Shown here piece after piece: positions 22,325-33,657 of a DNA stretch of 64,000 nt (its first letter is position 1; the number at the start of each line of letters is the position of its first letter). Source of the DNA: Cheiracanthium punctorium (Eukaryota > Arthropoda > Arachnida > Araneae > Cheiracanthiidae); the NCBI GenBank assembly GCA_038373885.1, contig JAWZYV010012396.1, forward strand, positions 1,302,001 to 1,366,000, given 5' to 3'. Position numbers and translations under genes: made by a program. The notes under the pieces were generated by a model. That model was not told the DNA's origin, did no database searches, and was given only the letters and a program-made list of their open reading frames with translations.

Positions 22325-22560
22325 CCTTGTTTACCCGAGGGATGCAATCAAAAATCATTGAAATTACTTTTGCTTAGAATAGATTGAAAAACATCCGTTT
22401 CAAATTTCTGCACAGCAATGAGTCACTAACAATTTATTTTCCTAGAGGATGCAACCGAAAACTACTTTTATTAATTTTGCTTAAAATTCATTTAAAAACA
22501 TCTATTAAAAATTTCATCTCAGCAATGAATCACTAAACGTTTATTTTCATAATACTGGGT
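22325..22560. repeat. Tandem duplication, about 115-bp unit
   Basis: Two adjacent units share GAGG(G/A)ATGCAA, AATTACTTTTGCTTA/AATTTTGCTTAAAAT, AACATC, CAGCAATGA(G/A)TCACTAA and TTTATTTTC. Diverged; non-coding. Confidence 0.6.
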
Positions 22561-24330
22561 TTGTAGAAACCTCATATTCTATTTATTTATTTTTTTAACG
22601 TTTTCCCTGATCTTTATTGCTATCAGCCTGCAAAAAATCAACTTGAGGTTATCTCTTCACCGAGGTGTTACATTCTATTGAATTCGTGGGTAAAAATCGT
22701 ACTCTATTACGTTGCTTTTTGATACAATTAATTTTTGATACAGTTTTCACCAAATATCACCAAAAACAGTGGACAATTGTCCTCCTCCCTAAAATTTAAT
22801 AAAATTCAGATATCACCTATTTGACAATAGCATTTTCTACAATAGGAAACATTTTTAATCCTGAAAATAATTTATTTCTCGTTAGGAAAACATTATCTCT
22901 TTTTTGGTGGGGAGATTTACTTAAATTGGCATTATAATATAATTATAGATTTCAGAAAGAATGCATGATGGCACACATACTCACAAAAGGGCATTTTTAT
23001 TAGAACTTTCTGTTGAAATAAATGACATCCAAAGATGAATATTTTTACCGTATTCTGACTGAACAAAAGTTATTTTTAAGAAGTAATTTTCTTTAATAAC
23101 CTTTCGGGTTGATAATATCTCGTAGATATCATTATAAAAGCTCTCTAGCGGGGGCAAATAATTTTCAGGAGGTATCAGAATTGTTTCGAATTTTTTCAAA
23201 AGTGTAAAATATTTCCGCACAGTGAAACCAACATGGCATTCGATTGTCACTCCCATAACAATAATAAACTTTTGATTTAACGATTGCTTTTTCAGCAGAA
23301 ACTACGCTCTCAAGAACGAGAAACCGGTTCCTTCGTTCTGTGTATAAATACTCTTCAGCAGCACGGATTTTAATAAACAAAAGTGCTACTACCTAACACC
23401 GATACGCATCTCCCAACAGCCCCGTGCACCGTTGGAACCGCTCCATTTAAACCCAGCACAAGACCGTTCATCACGTTACCTCCCTTACAACACTTTGATC
23501 TCTTATTTTCCCAATGCATAAAATTTAAACGCGCAATTTAGCGAGCTAATTCCACGAACTCGGAAAAGGCACGCTCTGGATGCCCGAAAACGGACTCCCA
23601 GACGGCTATCGACTACATTTCTCAAACCAGACATCCCCTCCCATCCATAACGTCGCGAACCTCTGGGTTTTAAGAGTTAAAACCGCTAATGGCACCTTTG
23701 CTTTACGACCCCGGAGCCCGAAATGGCACCATCGATAATTTTCGCTCCCGCCATTACGCAGAGAGAGCCGAAGGATCCCCCTGTTCGGAGGATTACTCCG
23801 CTCATAATCCACAGCTTCTAATCACCTCGAAAGTCATCTTTTCCAATGGTAAAAGGAAAAGAGAAAAGCAGAGGAATGGGAGAGGCAAGGGCTAAAGTCG
23901 TAATCAACGATATGGCTTCCCAGTGTTGTTAATGGCCCAGTGCCGGGCCCCACAGCGGTAATCCTTTACTGAAGATATCGTGGACTGTGTTTCTGATTCT
24001 TTTGAGTGGTATAAATGTCGTTAGTTGTGTGATCCGAGATAAATATTTAACCAGTAACATTTTACAATATTTCTTTTAACGGTCTCCGAGGGATTACGCT
24101 GCAGATCAATAAGTTATGGACGAGTTTGGATTACACAGTGATTTCTTGGTACAGAAATTGTTGCAATTGAGAACTTTTCTTGAGGTTTCTGACTGTAGTC
24201 TCGAAGATAGTCTTATACCCCTGTACATCCCGTTAACATTCATTAATTCCAAATAACATTTATCGACAGTCACAGAAGAACACGACAGAAGTATAAACAT
24301 ACAGAAAAAAGGGGAAAGTGACAACCATGG

Positions 24331-24390
24331 GTTAACGGGATTCGAACCCGAGACCTCACAGCACAGATGTGAGGTCCTGAGTAAAGAAAG
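24331..24390 (-). repeat. tRNA-like sequence, B-box intact
   Basis: The minus strand has CTCGGGTTCGAATCCCG, a perfect T-arm, preceded by a CCTCACA...TGTGAGG stem that could be an anticodon arm. There is no D-arm/A-box upstream and no acceptor partner. I read it as a SINE or pseudo-tRNA. Confidence 0.4.
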
Positions 24391-26842
24391 GGAGAGATTG
24401 TTATGCCTGAATGCTGCAAATTTTAGCGAGGTTTAGTTGCACTTAAAATTATATTATTAACTTCCAAATTCGAGTACAATCATTTAAAAAATTGACAAAT
24501 TCACATTCATGAAGCATTCACATTATTTCTTTAGGATTTAAAAAAAGGGGGGGGGTTACATTAGTTACGTTAGGATTACATGGCACTTGAAGCAGTTTTA
24601 AAAATCTGCGAATTCTGTAGCTGTTGTTAAAGTTCTCACTATTTTGTTTAAAACTGTGCTATGCTTTCTTTTAAAAACAGATTAACTAATTTATTAATAA
24701 ACCGATCGTTTTTTATATAATTTAAATGTTTTATAGTACTGAAATTACATATTAAAATGCACTTAGTCATGTTACTTTTGCAAGAATGGAAACGAACATG
24801 TCACAGCCGCTTCTCGCAGTAGTACATGAGAAGAAAGGTTGTGTTGGGAAGTTCTTTATAATGAATGGCTTAGGTATATTTTATCTATCTATTTCAAGTT
24901 TTACTTAATTTAATCTTTTAGTAATCATCTTCCTTGATTGAAGAGAAGTTTAATTTAACCCAATTAAAAGTAAATTGACTCGTAATTTAATGAAACACTA
25001 TACACATTTACAATAGGCTGAAAATTTTAAGTCATAAATTCAGGCATGAATTTGGCATGGTTGATGTAGTTGTCCATAGAACTGACAGTTTTAATTTTGC
25101 TGGAGCGTGAGTGCTAATAAAACCATAAAAATATTCATTATAAAGGGCATTCATTCGAAGAGTTGATTTTCCTTCCACGAAATACAATAGATAGAAAAAT
25201 AAATTCCATCCAAACAAGTCTATATAGGAAGCAATTATTTTAATTTACATCGAATTAAGAAAGGTTTTTTTTATAATTTTCACATAGTGCAGAAATAATG
25301 TCATAACAGCTGCAAATTAAAGAAACAACAATTAAGAGATCTTTCTGTAAAGACTCCATGAATACTTATTTTAATGCATGAAGAAATGCATTATACTTCA
25401 CATCCCATTAATTTCAACCTCCTATAAAATAATTAAAACTTCACATACATATAAAGCAAAACTTATCTGAATTGATAATCAGCACTTAAACAAAAGAATA
25501 AACAAGACTTTTTTTTAATTTGTTTCTTTTATTTCTTGGAATTAAAGAGATAAAAAATTACCCACTCAAAAATCTTGTTAACTTTTTATTTCTTTTATTT
25601 TAAAGAGGAGAAAAAAATAATAGCGATTACATGCGAACAAATATCATGTTTCTTGGGTTAAAATTTCTGCTTTTGTTCGGATGTATAGATGTTTATGCTC
25701 CTTGTATTGCTGCATAAAAACTCTAAAAGTGGCCTCTTAAAATTTATTTTATGAACTATTCATTAAAAACTAGATGAGGATGATAATTATAAAAGTAAAT
25801 GTTTTTCAGATTTTTTTTATTAAAATGAATGTAGTCCAATATTAATGAAACAAAGAATGTGAGCAGCCTAATGATCGGTTTACTTGATAGCTGTTTAATT
25901 AACCCTTCAATGCCTTAAGCAAGTGCATCCCGCCCCATTTTTTTTTATCTCGGCCAAGTAAAAATCTATTTTGTATTCATTCATACACTAATTAACCCGA
26001 AAATTCGAGTTTTTAACGCGGCTTCTTTAAAAAGGAACAAATTTTTCAATCGAAAAAATTATTTTTGCTGCATAGAATTTTTTTTTTATCTCTTTACATT
26101 TCCCTAGTGTTTGTGTTATGAAGCTATGGATAAGCATTTTCAAAAATTGCAAAAGCTTTCCTTTTTTCTTTTCTTTTTTTTTTTTCGAAATTTGGTATGT
26201 GATTTTGAAGAATACTTTTTTTCTCCTCTTCAAGAGACATTCACTATTAATTGTCAAACATCAGATTTAATAATTAACATTTTTTATCGGGCTTCCTCTT
26301 TATTTTTACAAAATTCTCATATTGAAGTTAATTACTTTTTGAAAAGTTTCTTGTATCTGAAGTAGAAAAAGAGCCGAGCTTTTTAAAATTGTTTTTAATG
26401 CAAAACACTTTTTTTTCCACCAAACAAAAATTTTTTAATCGTAAATCAACTTCTTTCTAATTAAAATTCGTCTCATTAGGCTCATTAAAATGCGAAATGT
26501 TTCTTATTAACCTCAAAATAGTCTTTTCATTAGAAGAATTCTTGTTTGTATTTGACAATAAACTTTATACGTAAGCTCAAATGTTTAACTTGAAGGAAGA
26601 GCCTCAACAACACACAAACAATATCTTAAAAAATTAATTAAGTATAAACATTCTAATTAATCATCTATTAAAGTATCTAAATATTTTTTTGATAATGCAT
26701 AAAAAAGTGAAATTTTCTTAGGTAGCTTAAAGGATATATGATAGGTCATGTTTTGTTTCTTTTCAAACGCTAATTAAGTTTTGCAATATTTTTATAATTA
26801 AAGATTAATGTATTAGATACAATTGAAGCTTTTTTGAATAAC

Positions 26843-26867
26843 ATGATGATGATGATGATGATGATGA
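26843..26867. repeat. (ATG)n microsatellite
   Basis: About eight perfect ATG repeats. Confidence 0.95.
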
Positions 26868-27900
26868 ATTAATTATAAATAATTTTAAATTGTATTTTAA
26901 TATAATCATTCTATGTGAATCTTCTTTGTGAACAGCATATTATGCATTTATTTCACATTAAATAACTGAAAAGATCGACAAGCATGTATAAAAAATTTCA
27001 AGATGGATTCTGAAATGCTTTAAAGCCATTTACGGTGATGTTTCGTGGCAAGAATTATGTAGAAAAAAACTGTTCTCGTTAGAACGCCGAATGTAAAGCA
27101 GCGCTTGCTTGACCAGTGCTTGAGAGGGTGAATACTTCCCAGACCGATTCTGTTGTGAATCGTTTCAGGTAATTATCGGAGGTGCACATAAAATTTGTTG
27201 TGGCTCCAAGCTGAGTGATTGTGTTTCATGTTATGGCAATCATAAACGAGGATTAACTTTCTAGGAATGGGCTTCCTTAAATTGAGGACTTTTTAAGGGG
27301 GCTTTAAAGCGTATTCACTTTACATCTAGAGAAAAGAGTCCAAAACTCTAGACCGTTAGATCAACAGCCACGTGGTAGGCCACAACTTTGTGCCATAACA
27401 CTTCATGACCCTTTTTTCACACTTAGAGGCCCTATTTGGACGCAGCTGGCAGTACGGGGGCACAGCCAGCTGCATCAAAAATGGGTCTCTAGATCTGTGG
27501 CACGCGATGAACGTTTCGATCGTCCGCCATCTTGCTGGTAATTAAGTCGAGCGATGGCAACGGCTGCCCTTTTTTCAGCATTGGGAAAGGCTTGCGCCTC
27601 AAAGGGTTAAATATTATTGTTACGTACTGAGTATTGTTGGATATGCCATGGCCGAGTGAATAACACAATAAACATTTGAAATGGCTGAAGATCCGGTGTT
27701 CTGGCCTATCGCAGGTTTGTTCTTCTAGCAGTCCGCAGTTTGGGATGATTTTCTCAGGATGTAACAAAATTTCTTTTTGAAACGTCAATCCTGAACTATA
27801 TAAATTATTTTTAAAACTTTATATCCTTATGGCGTGAACATTTTGAAAAATATTGAAAAAAAACTGAATTGGTTTTTTTCTTAAATTATTTTATTAATAA

Positions 27901-29371
27901 CTAGCTGAAGTACCCGTCGTTGACGGGTTAGTACTGAATACAAATTTCCAAAAAGCAAGAACTTTCGTCAGCATTGTAGGAGTACACAGAATGGATGTAG
28001 TATGTTGCCAAAGTAAAGAAAGCGAAGCTATAATTTTTAAGTATTGTTTAAATATTACGGGTTAGAGAATAACTAAGTAATATCATTTCATTCGCTTTAG
28101 TCGTAATTATGTGATGCGCGAACGAATATTTACGCATATTGAAATAATTTTCGCAAAATCTCAAAATTTAATCAACATTTTTGAAAAATTTGAAGCCTAG
28201 ATTTTAAGTTGAGTGACAACCTATCATGTCACCCAAATTTAGTTTTATTCCCTGCAGTCTTTATTTCGTGATGCTGGGACAAAGTTTCAGCATTTTAAAA
28301 CGATTTTTACAAAATCTCGAAATGTAATCAAAATATTTTAAAAATTCAACGCTTATAAATTAAGATTAGCAACTACCTATTATATGAGCAACTTTCATAT
28401 CATTCGTATTGTCGTTATTACGTGACGCTTGAAGAAATATAAACGTATTTTGAGAGAATTTTCACAAAATCTCAAAATGTAATAAAAATGTTTAAAAAAT
28501 TGGACACCTATAGTTTATGTTGAGCAACCATCTATCATGTGACAAAATTTCATATCATTCGCTTTAGTCGTTATTACGTAATGCGTGAACAAAAATTCAC
28601 TCACTTTGAAACGATTTTCGCAAAATCCCAAAATCAGATCGATTTTTTTTTTATGCTTATAGTTTAAGGTGAGTTACCATCTATCATTTCACCAAATACT
28701 ATTTTTTCAACTTTGCAGTTATTACGTGATGTGCGAACACAAATTTATGAAGTTTGAAACAATTTTCGCAAAATCTCAAAATTAATCAAGATTTTTTAAA
28801 AATTTGACGACAATGTTTGAACTTGACTGACCACCAATCATGACACCAAATTTCATTTCCATCGCTTCAGTCGTTTTTACGTGATGCTCGAAGACGAATT
28901 TACACAGTTTGAAACGATTTTCGCAAAATCTTAAAATCTAATCAAGATTTTTTTTTAATTCCACACCCATGTTTTAAGTTGAGTGACCACCTATCATGAT
29001 ACCCAAATTCATTTCAATCGCTTCAGTCATTTTTACGTGATGCTCGAATACAAATTTACGCAGTTTGAAACGATTTTTACAAAATCTCAAATTCCAATCA
29101 CGATATTTTAAAAATTCGACGCCTATTTTTTAAGTTGAGTGACCACCTATCATGACACCCAATTTCATATCATTCGCATCAGTCGTTTTTACGTGATACT
29201 TGAACAAAAAAAAAAAAAGCGTCGACAGAATGACAGAACAACAGAATGACACACAGACAAACTTTTTTTTGAGGGTCGCATCGGATTCCCGGGTGCTTGA
29301 AACGGATAGAAATCGCAACATTTTTGAATTCCAAGAAAAGTACAACAAAAGTCTAATTTTATTTATATAGA
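27901..29371 (-). mobile_element. Complete non-autonomous Helitron, minus strand
   Basis: On the minus strand the element starts TCTATATAAATAAAATTAG at 29371 and ends CCCGTCAACGACGGGTACTT then CAGCTAG at 27901. The CCCGTC...GACGGG hairpin a few bases before CTAG is the Helitron 3' signature. It sits between A and T, and the related sequence at 33957/33958 shows the uninterrupted site ATTAATA-ATTAATCC with no duplication, as expected for Helitron insertion. Its interior is mostly tandem subrepeats. There is no Rep or helicase frame. Confidence 0.88.
28080..29200. repeat. Degenerate tandem subrepeats, about 130-150 bp, inside the Helitron
   Basis: Seven or more units, each with TTTTGCAAAATCTCAAAAT-like words, TTAAGTTGAGTGACCACC, TATCATG(A/T)CACC, TTCATTTCATTCGCTT and AGTCGTTxTTACGTGATGC. 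The same unit occurs at 18075-18450 in the opposite orientation. Confidence 0.82.
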
Positions 29372-30745
29372 TTAATACTTCATTTTTTTAAAGAATGAGG
29401 ATATGTTCAGTGACTCCGTATTTTTATACTATTTTTATTTTTTATTTATATATTTATTTTGTGCATCGATTTGGTTTCTCTGATCTCTATATAATAAGCA
29501 TTAAATAACAACCTTCTAAAACAGCTGTATTAAAAATTTTTCTAGTTGGATCTATTTGAAAGAAAAAAAATTTGCTGAATGAACAGTATTTTTTTTAATT
29601 TAACGAAATATTTTGTTAAATTAACAAAATTTCTGTGGAAGCGTCTGTCAAATTTTTGTTGAATAAAGGAAATTTCGTTCAAATCAACCAAATATTTTCC
29701 CCCGTGTAATAGTGATGCAATTTTTAATTACAAAAATCCGGAATTTTTTTAATCATTGCATGGGCGCAAACGAAGGCATCATGATGTAGGGGGCGCTTTA
29801 TGTCAGCATCTGCCATTCACGTACTGTACGATAGCTCTGTTAAAATAAAATTCACCAGCAATAGCGGTTCCTTACGTGATGATTTTCATCAACCACATAC
29901 GAAGAAATCTAAACGACTTCTTCAACATTTCCCAAAAATGATGCGAGTGGTTACCTGGCAAGAAAATTTGGAGCACAATGGATTGATCTCAGCGGACCGA
30001 TTTCTTCGCCACCACAGTCACAGGATTTATCTTCAATCGACTTCTTTGTACGGGGCTTTACAGCTCGGTTTTAAAAAGCGCGTTCCGCACGCAGTGTTCC
30101 GGTACATGGAAGTCCATTTCCCATTAGAACACCAAAAATCAATGAACGTTGGGCTCGGTCTGTGCTTGGGAGGGGTCAAACACTCTCAACTGGACAGACG
30201 TAGTGTTCCGAATGCTTGAGAAAGCTGGTGCAGGCAACCCCACGATTTTAAATTATTTTCAGTATTTTCAAATAATTACTATATTTTTTTAATGTCTAAT
30301 GCTCCGGAGAAAATGATAAAAAATCTTGCCAGTGATTGAAAAAATTCCGTATTTAAGTAATTAAAAATTGCATCACTATTCCCCGGGGGGAAAAGTTTGG
30401 TTTAATTGAACGAAATTTCCTTTTTCCAACAAAAGTTTGACTGACGCTAATACCAAAATTTTGTTAACTTAACAAAATATTTCGACAAATTAAAAAAAAT
30501 ATTCTCTATTCAGCAAAATTGTTTCGTTTAAATAGTTCCAACTAGAATTTTGTATAATACTGGTATTTTAGGTGGTTGTTATTTATTACTACTAATAGGG
30601 ATCAGCGAAACCAAATCGATGCTCAAAATAAATAAATAAATAAAAATAATATAAAAATGCGGAATCACTAAAAATACCCATCATTGTTAAAATAGGAAGG
30701 ATTAAATATTTATAAGATAATTTAAGAAGGAAAAAATACCCTTCC
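29372..30745. mobile_element. Long inverted-repeat (foldback-like) element, copy 1
   Basis: The left arm (about 29372-29762, extending before the Helitron to about 27860) and the right arm (about 30325-30745, reverse complement) match along their length: CATCGATTTGGTTTC, AAATAACAACC, TCTAGTTGGA, GAAATATTTTGTTAA, GGAAATTTCGTTCAA and TAGTGATGCAATTTTTAATT. About 560 bp of unique sequence separates the arms and contains a transposase-like relic. The arms include words of the AACAAAATTTTG MITE family seen at 9281-9515. Confidence 0.78.
29979..30074 (+). pseudogene. Transposase fragment in the centre of the foldback-like element
   Basis: The frame reads WIDLSGPISSPP, then QSQDLSSIDFFVRGFTA and a stop. 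This resembles the WIGRxGPxxWPPRSPDLTPLDFFLWG block of Tc1/mariner-superfamily transposases, with W to S, R to Q and LW to VR changes. The longer 139-codon ORF over the same bases (29800-30219) is in a different frame, has no features, and is broken in both other copies. I take the relic as the better explanation. Upstream and downstream catalytic parts were not found in frame. Confidence 0.5.
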
Positions 30746-30907
30746 TGGTCAGGTCATATGTGCTCTACCACTCTGTTTATAGTACGATGGAATACTAACA
30801 GAACGGGTCTCATTTCGGCCTACCGGTTTCGAGAGGGCCAAGCCCCATTGCCCCTAGATATTCCTTTGCATCGCACAATTTAATTTGTTTCCATCGAGTG
30901 TTCGTCG

Positions 30908-30975
30908 CTCGAATAGAACCCGGGCCCGTAGGCTTCGCATTCGAGGACGCTATCCATTCCACAACCGGAGCCTTG
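30908..30975 (-). repeat. tRNA-derived SINE head (minus strand)
   Basis: The minus strand has TGGAATGGATAGCGTCC (A-box-like), an anticodon-like arm around CGAATGCGAAG, then CCCGGGTTCTATTCGAG (B-box with one change). Spacing fits a tRNA head. No pairing acceptor stem, so a SINE rather than a tRNA gene. Confidence 0.55.
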
Positions 30976-30979
30976 TGCA

Positions 30980-31854
30980 GCTTTTACTAAAGTTTGAAGT
31001 GACTTACCACGCTGTTTTCTCGCCAGATTGATAAGAGGGCGATGTGTTATTTGTTTCGTTTATTTTTCCATGGGATGCATCAAAATAAATTAAATCAAAA
31101 TTAAAATGAAAAAACACGTTTTAAAACTTCCAGTACCACAACACTCATGAAGCAATACTGCTGACCAAAATCGAAACAAACGACTGATTTTGAAATCAAT
31201 TTCGTGGTATAATTGTATTTTATTTTGAAGAATTTCCATATTTGGAAATATAGAATAGGTTCACTTAACACAAATTTTGTGTTAAGTAATCTGAAATGAA
31301 AGAAACAGATAGTTAAACGTTACTTCGAAATGCTATATCACAGTTGCTAACATGTATGGAATACAAACACTTTAGTCATTTTTGCAAATATTTCTTAAAA
31401 TAACAAATAATTGAAAAATTTTGCTATTTCTTAACGCTAAAAATTCTCTTTACAAATGTGGTTATTTTCCTACATATTGGTATGCTATATCGATATAGAG
31501 CATTTTGAAGAATTAAAAATAAGTTTAAATTAATTTATACAAATGTAAATTTGAATTATTTTCATTGTTCATACTTTATAATTAAAAAAATGGTTTAACT
31601 TCTGATTTTTTTTTATCCTTTGTAATTTTATTTTAAAATTACAAAAGTGTAAGATGTAAGATTTTTGGGCCCTAAAATCTGTAGGCCCTGGGAAGTTGCC
31701 CCGTTTGCCCTGCCGGTTATATGGCACAGGTATTAAAAAACCCATCCCTGTTAAAACACATCTTTTACGAACTTTCAGCAAATTTGAGGACGCTAGATAA
31801 TTAATGTCCATTCTCTTTCACAGATGGCGCCATCAATGCTCCTTTAAAAATTAA
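30980..31854. other. AT-rich DNA, nothing recognised
   Basis: No gene or clear repeat. At about 31660-31700 a GGGCCCTAAAATC...GGCCCTGGGAAG segment resembles a decayed hAT-type MITE core but has no readable ends. Confidence 0.35.
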
Positions 31855-32032
31855 AAATCACTCGAGTATCAATTTTTAAGCTTAAATCAACCTGTATTTA
31901 AGCTTGATAATTCAACTTGACCCCTGCAGGCTTCCTGCCAGCTTATAATGAGTTGAACTGTCAAGCTTGCATTAATGCGTCAAATTCAAAGAAATGTCAA
32001 ACTTGATTTAAGCTTATGTGCTGTCTGGGTAG
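31855..32032. repeat. TCAAGCTTGA-rich dispersed repeat, copy 2
   Basis: Same palindrome-rich composition and the same end (GTGCTGTCTGGG) as 140-374. It abuts copy 2 of the composite repeat exactly where the left arm is cut short, so it probably inserted into that arm or marks its breakpoint. Confidence 0.5.
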
Positions 32033-33515
32033 TGACTCCGTATTTTTATAGTATTTTTATTTTTTTTATTTATTTATTTTGTGCATCGATTTGGTTTCTC
32101 TGATCTCTATATAATAAGCATTAAATAAAAACCTCCTAAATTAACTGCATTAAAAAAAATTCTAGTTCGATCTATTTGAAAGAAACAATTTTGCTGAATC
32201 AACAGTATTTTTTTTTTTTAATTTGACGAAATATTTTGTTAAATTAACAGAAATTGGGTAGAAGCGTCAGTCAAATTTTTGTTGAATCAAGGAAATTCCG
32301 TTCAATTCAACCAAGTATTTTCCCCAGTGTAATAGTCCTGCAATTTTTAATTACAAAAATCCGGAATTTTCTTACTCATTGCATGGGCGCAAACGAAGGC
32401 ATCATGACGTAGGGGGCGCTTTTTGTCAACATCTCCCATTCACGTACTCTACAATAGCTCAGTTAAAGTAAACTTCACCAGCAACAGCGGTTACCTTACG
32501 TGATGATTTTCTTCAACCACATACGAAGAAATCTAATCGACTTCTTCAACATTTCCCAAAAATGATGCGAGTGGTTACCTGGCAAGAAAATTTGGAGCAC
32601 AATGTATTGGTCTTAGCGGACCGATTTCTTCGCCACCACAGTCACAGGATTTATCTTCAATCGACTTCTTTAAACGGGGCTTTACAGCTTGGTTTTATAA
32701 AGCGCGTTCCGCACGCAGTGTGCCGGTAGATGGAAGTCCGTTTCCCATTAGAACACCGATAATCAATGAACGTTGGGCTCGGTCTGTGCTCTGGAGGGGT
32801 CAAACTCTCTCAACTGGACTGACGTAGTGTTCCGAATGATTGAGAAAGCTGGTGCAGGCAACCCCACGATTTTAAATTATTTTCAGTATTTTCAAGTAAT
32901 TACTATATTTTTTTATGTCTAGTTCTCCGGAAAAAAATGATAAAAAAACTTGCCAATGATTGAACAAATTTCGGATTTAAGTAAATAAAAATTTCATTAC
33001 TATTCCCCGGGGGGAAAAGTTTAGTTTAATTGAACGAAATTTCCTTTTTTAAACAAAAATTTTACTGACGCTATTACAAAATTTTGTTAATTTAACAAAA
33101 TATTTCGACAAATTAAAAAATATATTCTTGATTCAGCAAAATTGTTTCTTTTAAATAGATCCAACTAGAATTTTGTTTAATAATGTTATTTTAGGTGGTT
33201 GTTATTTATTATTACTTATAGAGATCAGCGAAACGAAATCGATGCTCAAAATAAATAAATAAATAAAAATAATATAAAAATGCGGAATCACTAAAAATAC
33301 CCATCATTGTTAAAATAGGAAGGATTAAATATTTATAAGATAATTTAAGAAGGAAAAAATACCCTTCCTGGTCAGGTCATATGTGCTCTACCACTCTGTT
33401 TCTAGTACGATGGAATACTAACGGAACGGGTCTCATTTCGGCCTACCGGTTTCGAGAGGGCCAAGCCCCAATGCCCCTAGATAGCCCCTAGATATTCCTT
33501 TGCATCGCGCTTTAC
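32033..33515. repeat. Composite repeat, copy 2 (left end truncated)
   Basis: Contains the long inverted-repeat element (left arm about 32033-32385, right arm about 32940-33365) and the tail ending CCTTTGCATCGCGCTTTACA. Copies 2 and 3 share features absent from copy 1, and their matching points are about 1,965 bp apart throughout (for example GTGCATCGATTTGG at 32081 and 34048). They are therefore a tandem duplication. The copy-1 ORF is interrupted here. Confidence 0.82.
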
Positions 33516-33657
33516 AGTGACAACGTGTCATGGGTGAGGGCACGACACCCGACCAGCACCCCACCAGCATCCGCCGCACTTGCGGCACTTACAGTATCTT
33601 TGACGACATATATAAGCATTTCTTTGTTGTAGCTTTGTTGCAGCCTCGATGTTTGTT
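33516..33657. other. Spacer between repeat copies
   Basis: Contains GAGGGCACGACACCCGACC and CCGCCGCACTTGCGGCAC, more GC-rich than its surroundings. It has no counterpart before copy 1. No gene. Confidence 0.4.

Larger units (their letters stand above)
22561..27604. other. Intergenic DNA with a GC-richer block at 23400-23960
   Basis: No gene can be supported. 23400-23960 is richer in G+C (words such as CGGGCCCCACAGCGG and GACCCCGGAGCCC) and carries ATTA/TAAT and CATCGATAA motifs. Its ORFs overlap on both strands and show no domain; it may be regulatory or an unrecognised old element. A tRNA-like T-arm lies at about 24331-24390 and an (ATG)8 microsatellite at 26843-26867. The rest, including 24400-26800, is AT-rich with no recognisable content. 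Confidence 0.35.
27605..30879. repeat. Composite repeat, copy 1 (with inserted Helitron)
   Basis: 27605-27900 plus 29372-30879 are collinear with 33658-35490 (copy 3), and the second part also with 32033-33515 (copy 2). The unit is a leader with a tRNA-like SINE (TCTGGCCTATCGCAGG at about 27699, then GGATGATTTTCTCAGGATG), then a long inverted-repeat element, then a tail ending CCTTTGCATCGC. Copy 1 differs from copies 2 and 3 in lacking a small duplication (CCTAGATAGC) in the tail, so it is the most distant. Non-coding except for a transposase relic in the centre. Confidence 0.8.

Noticed and set aside
24331..24390. Functional tRNA gene on the minus strand
   Set aside because: A perfect T-arm is present, but no D-arm or A-box and no acceptor stem pairing.
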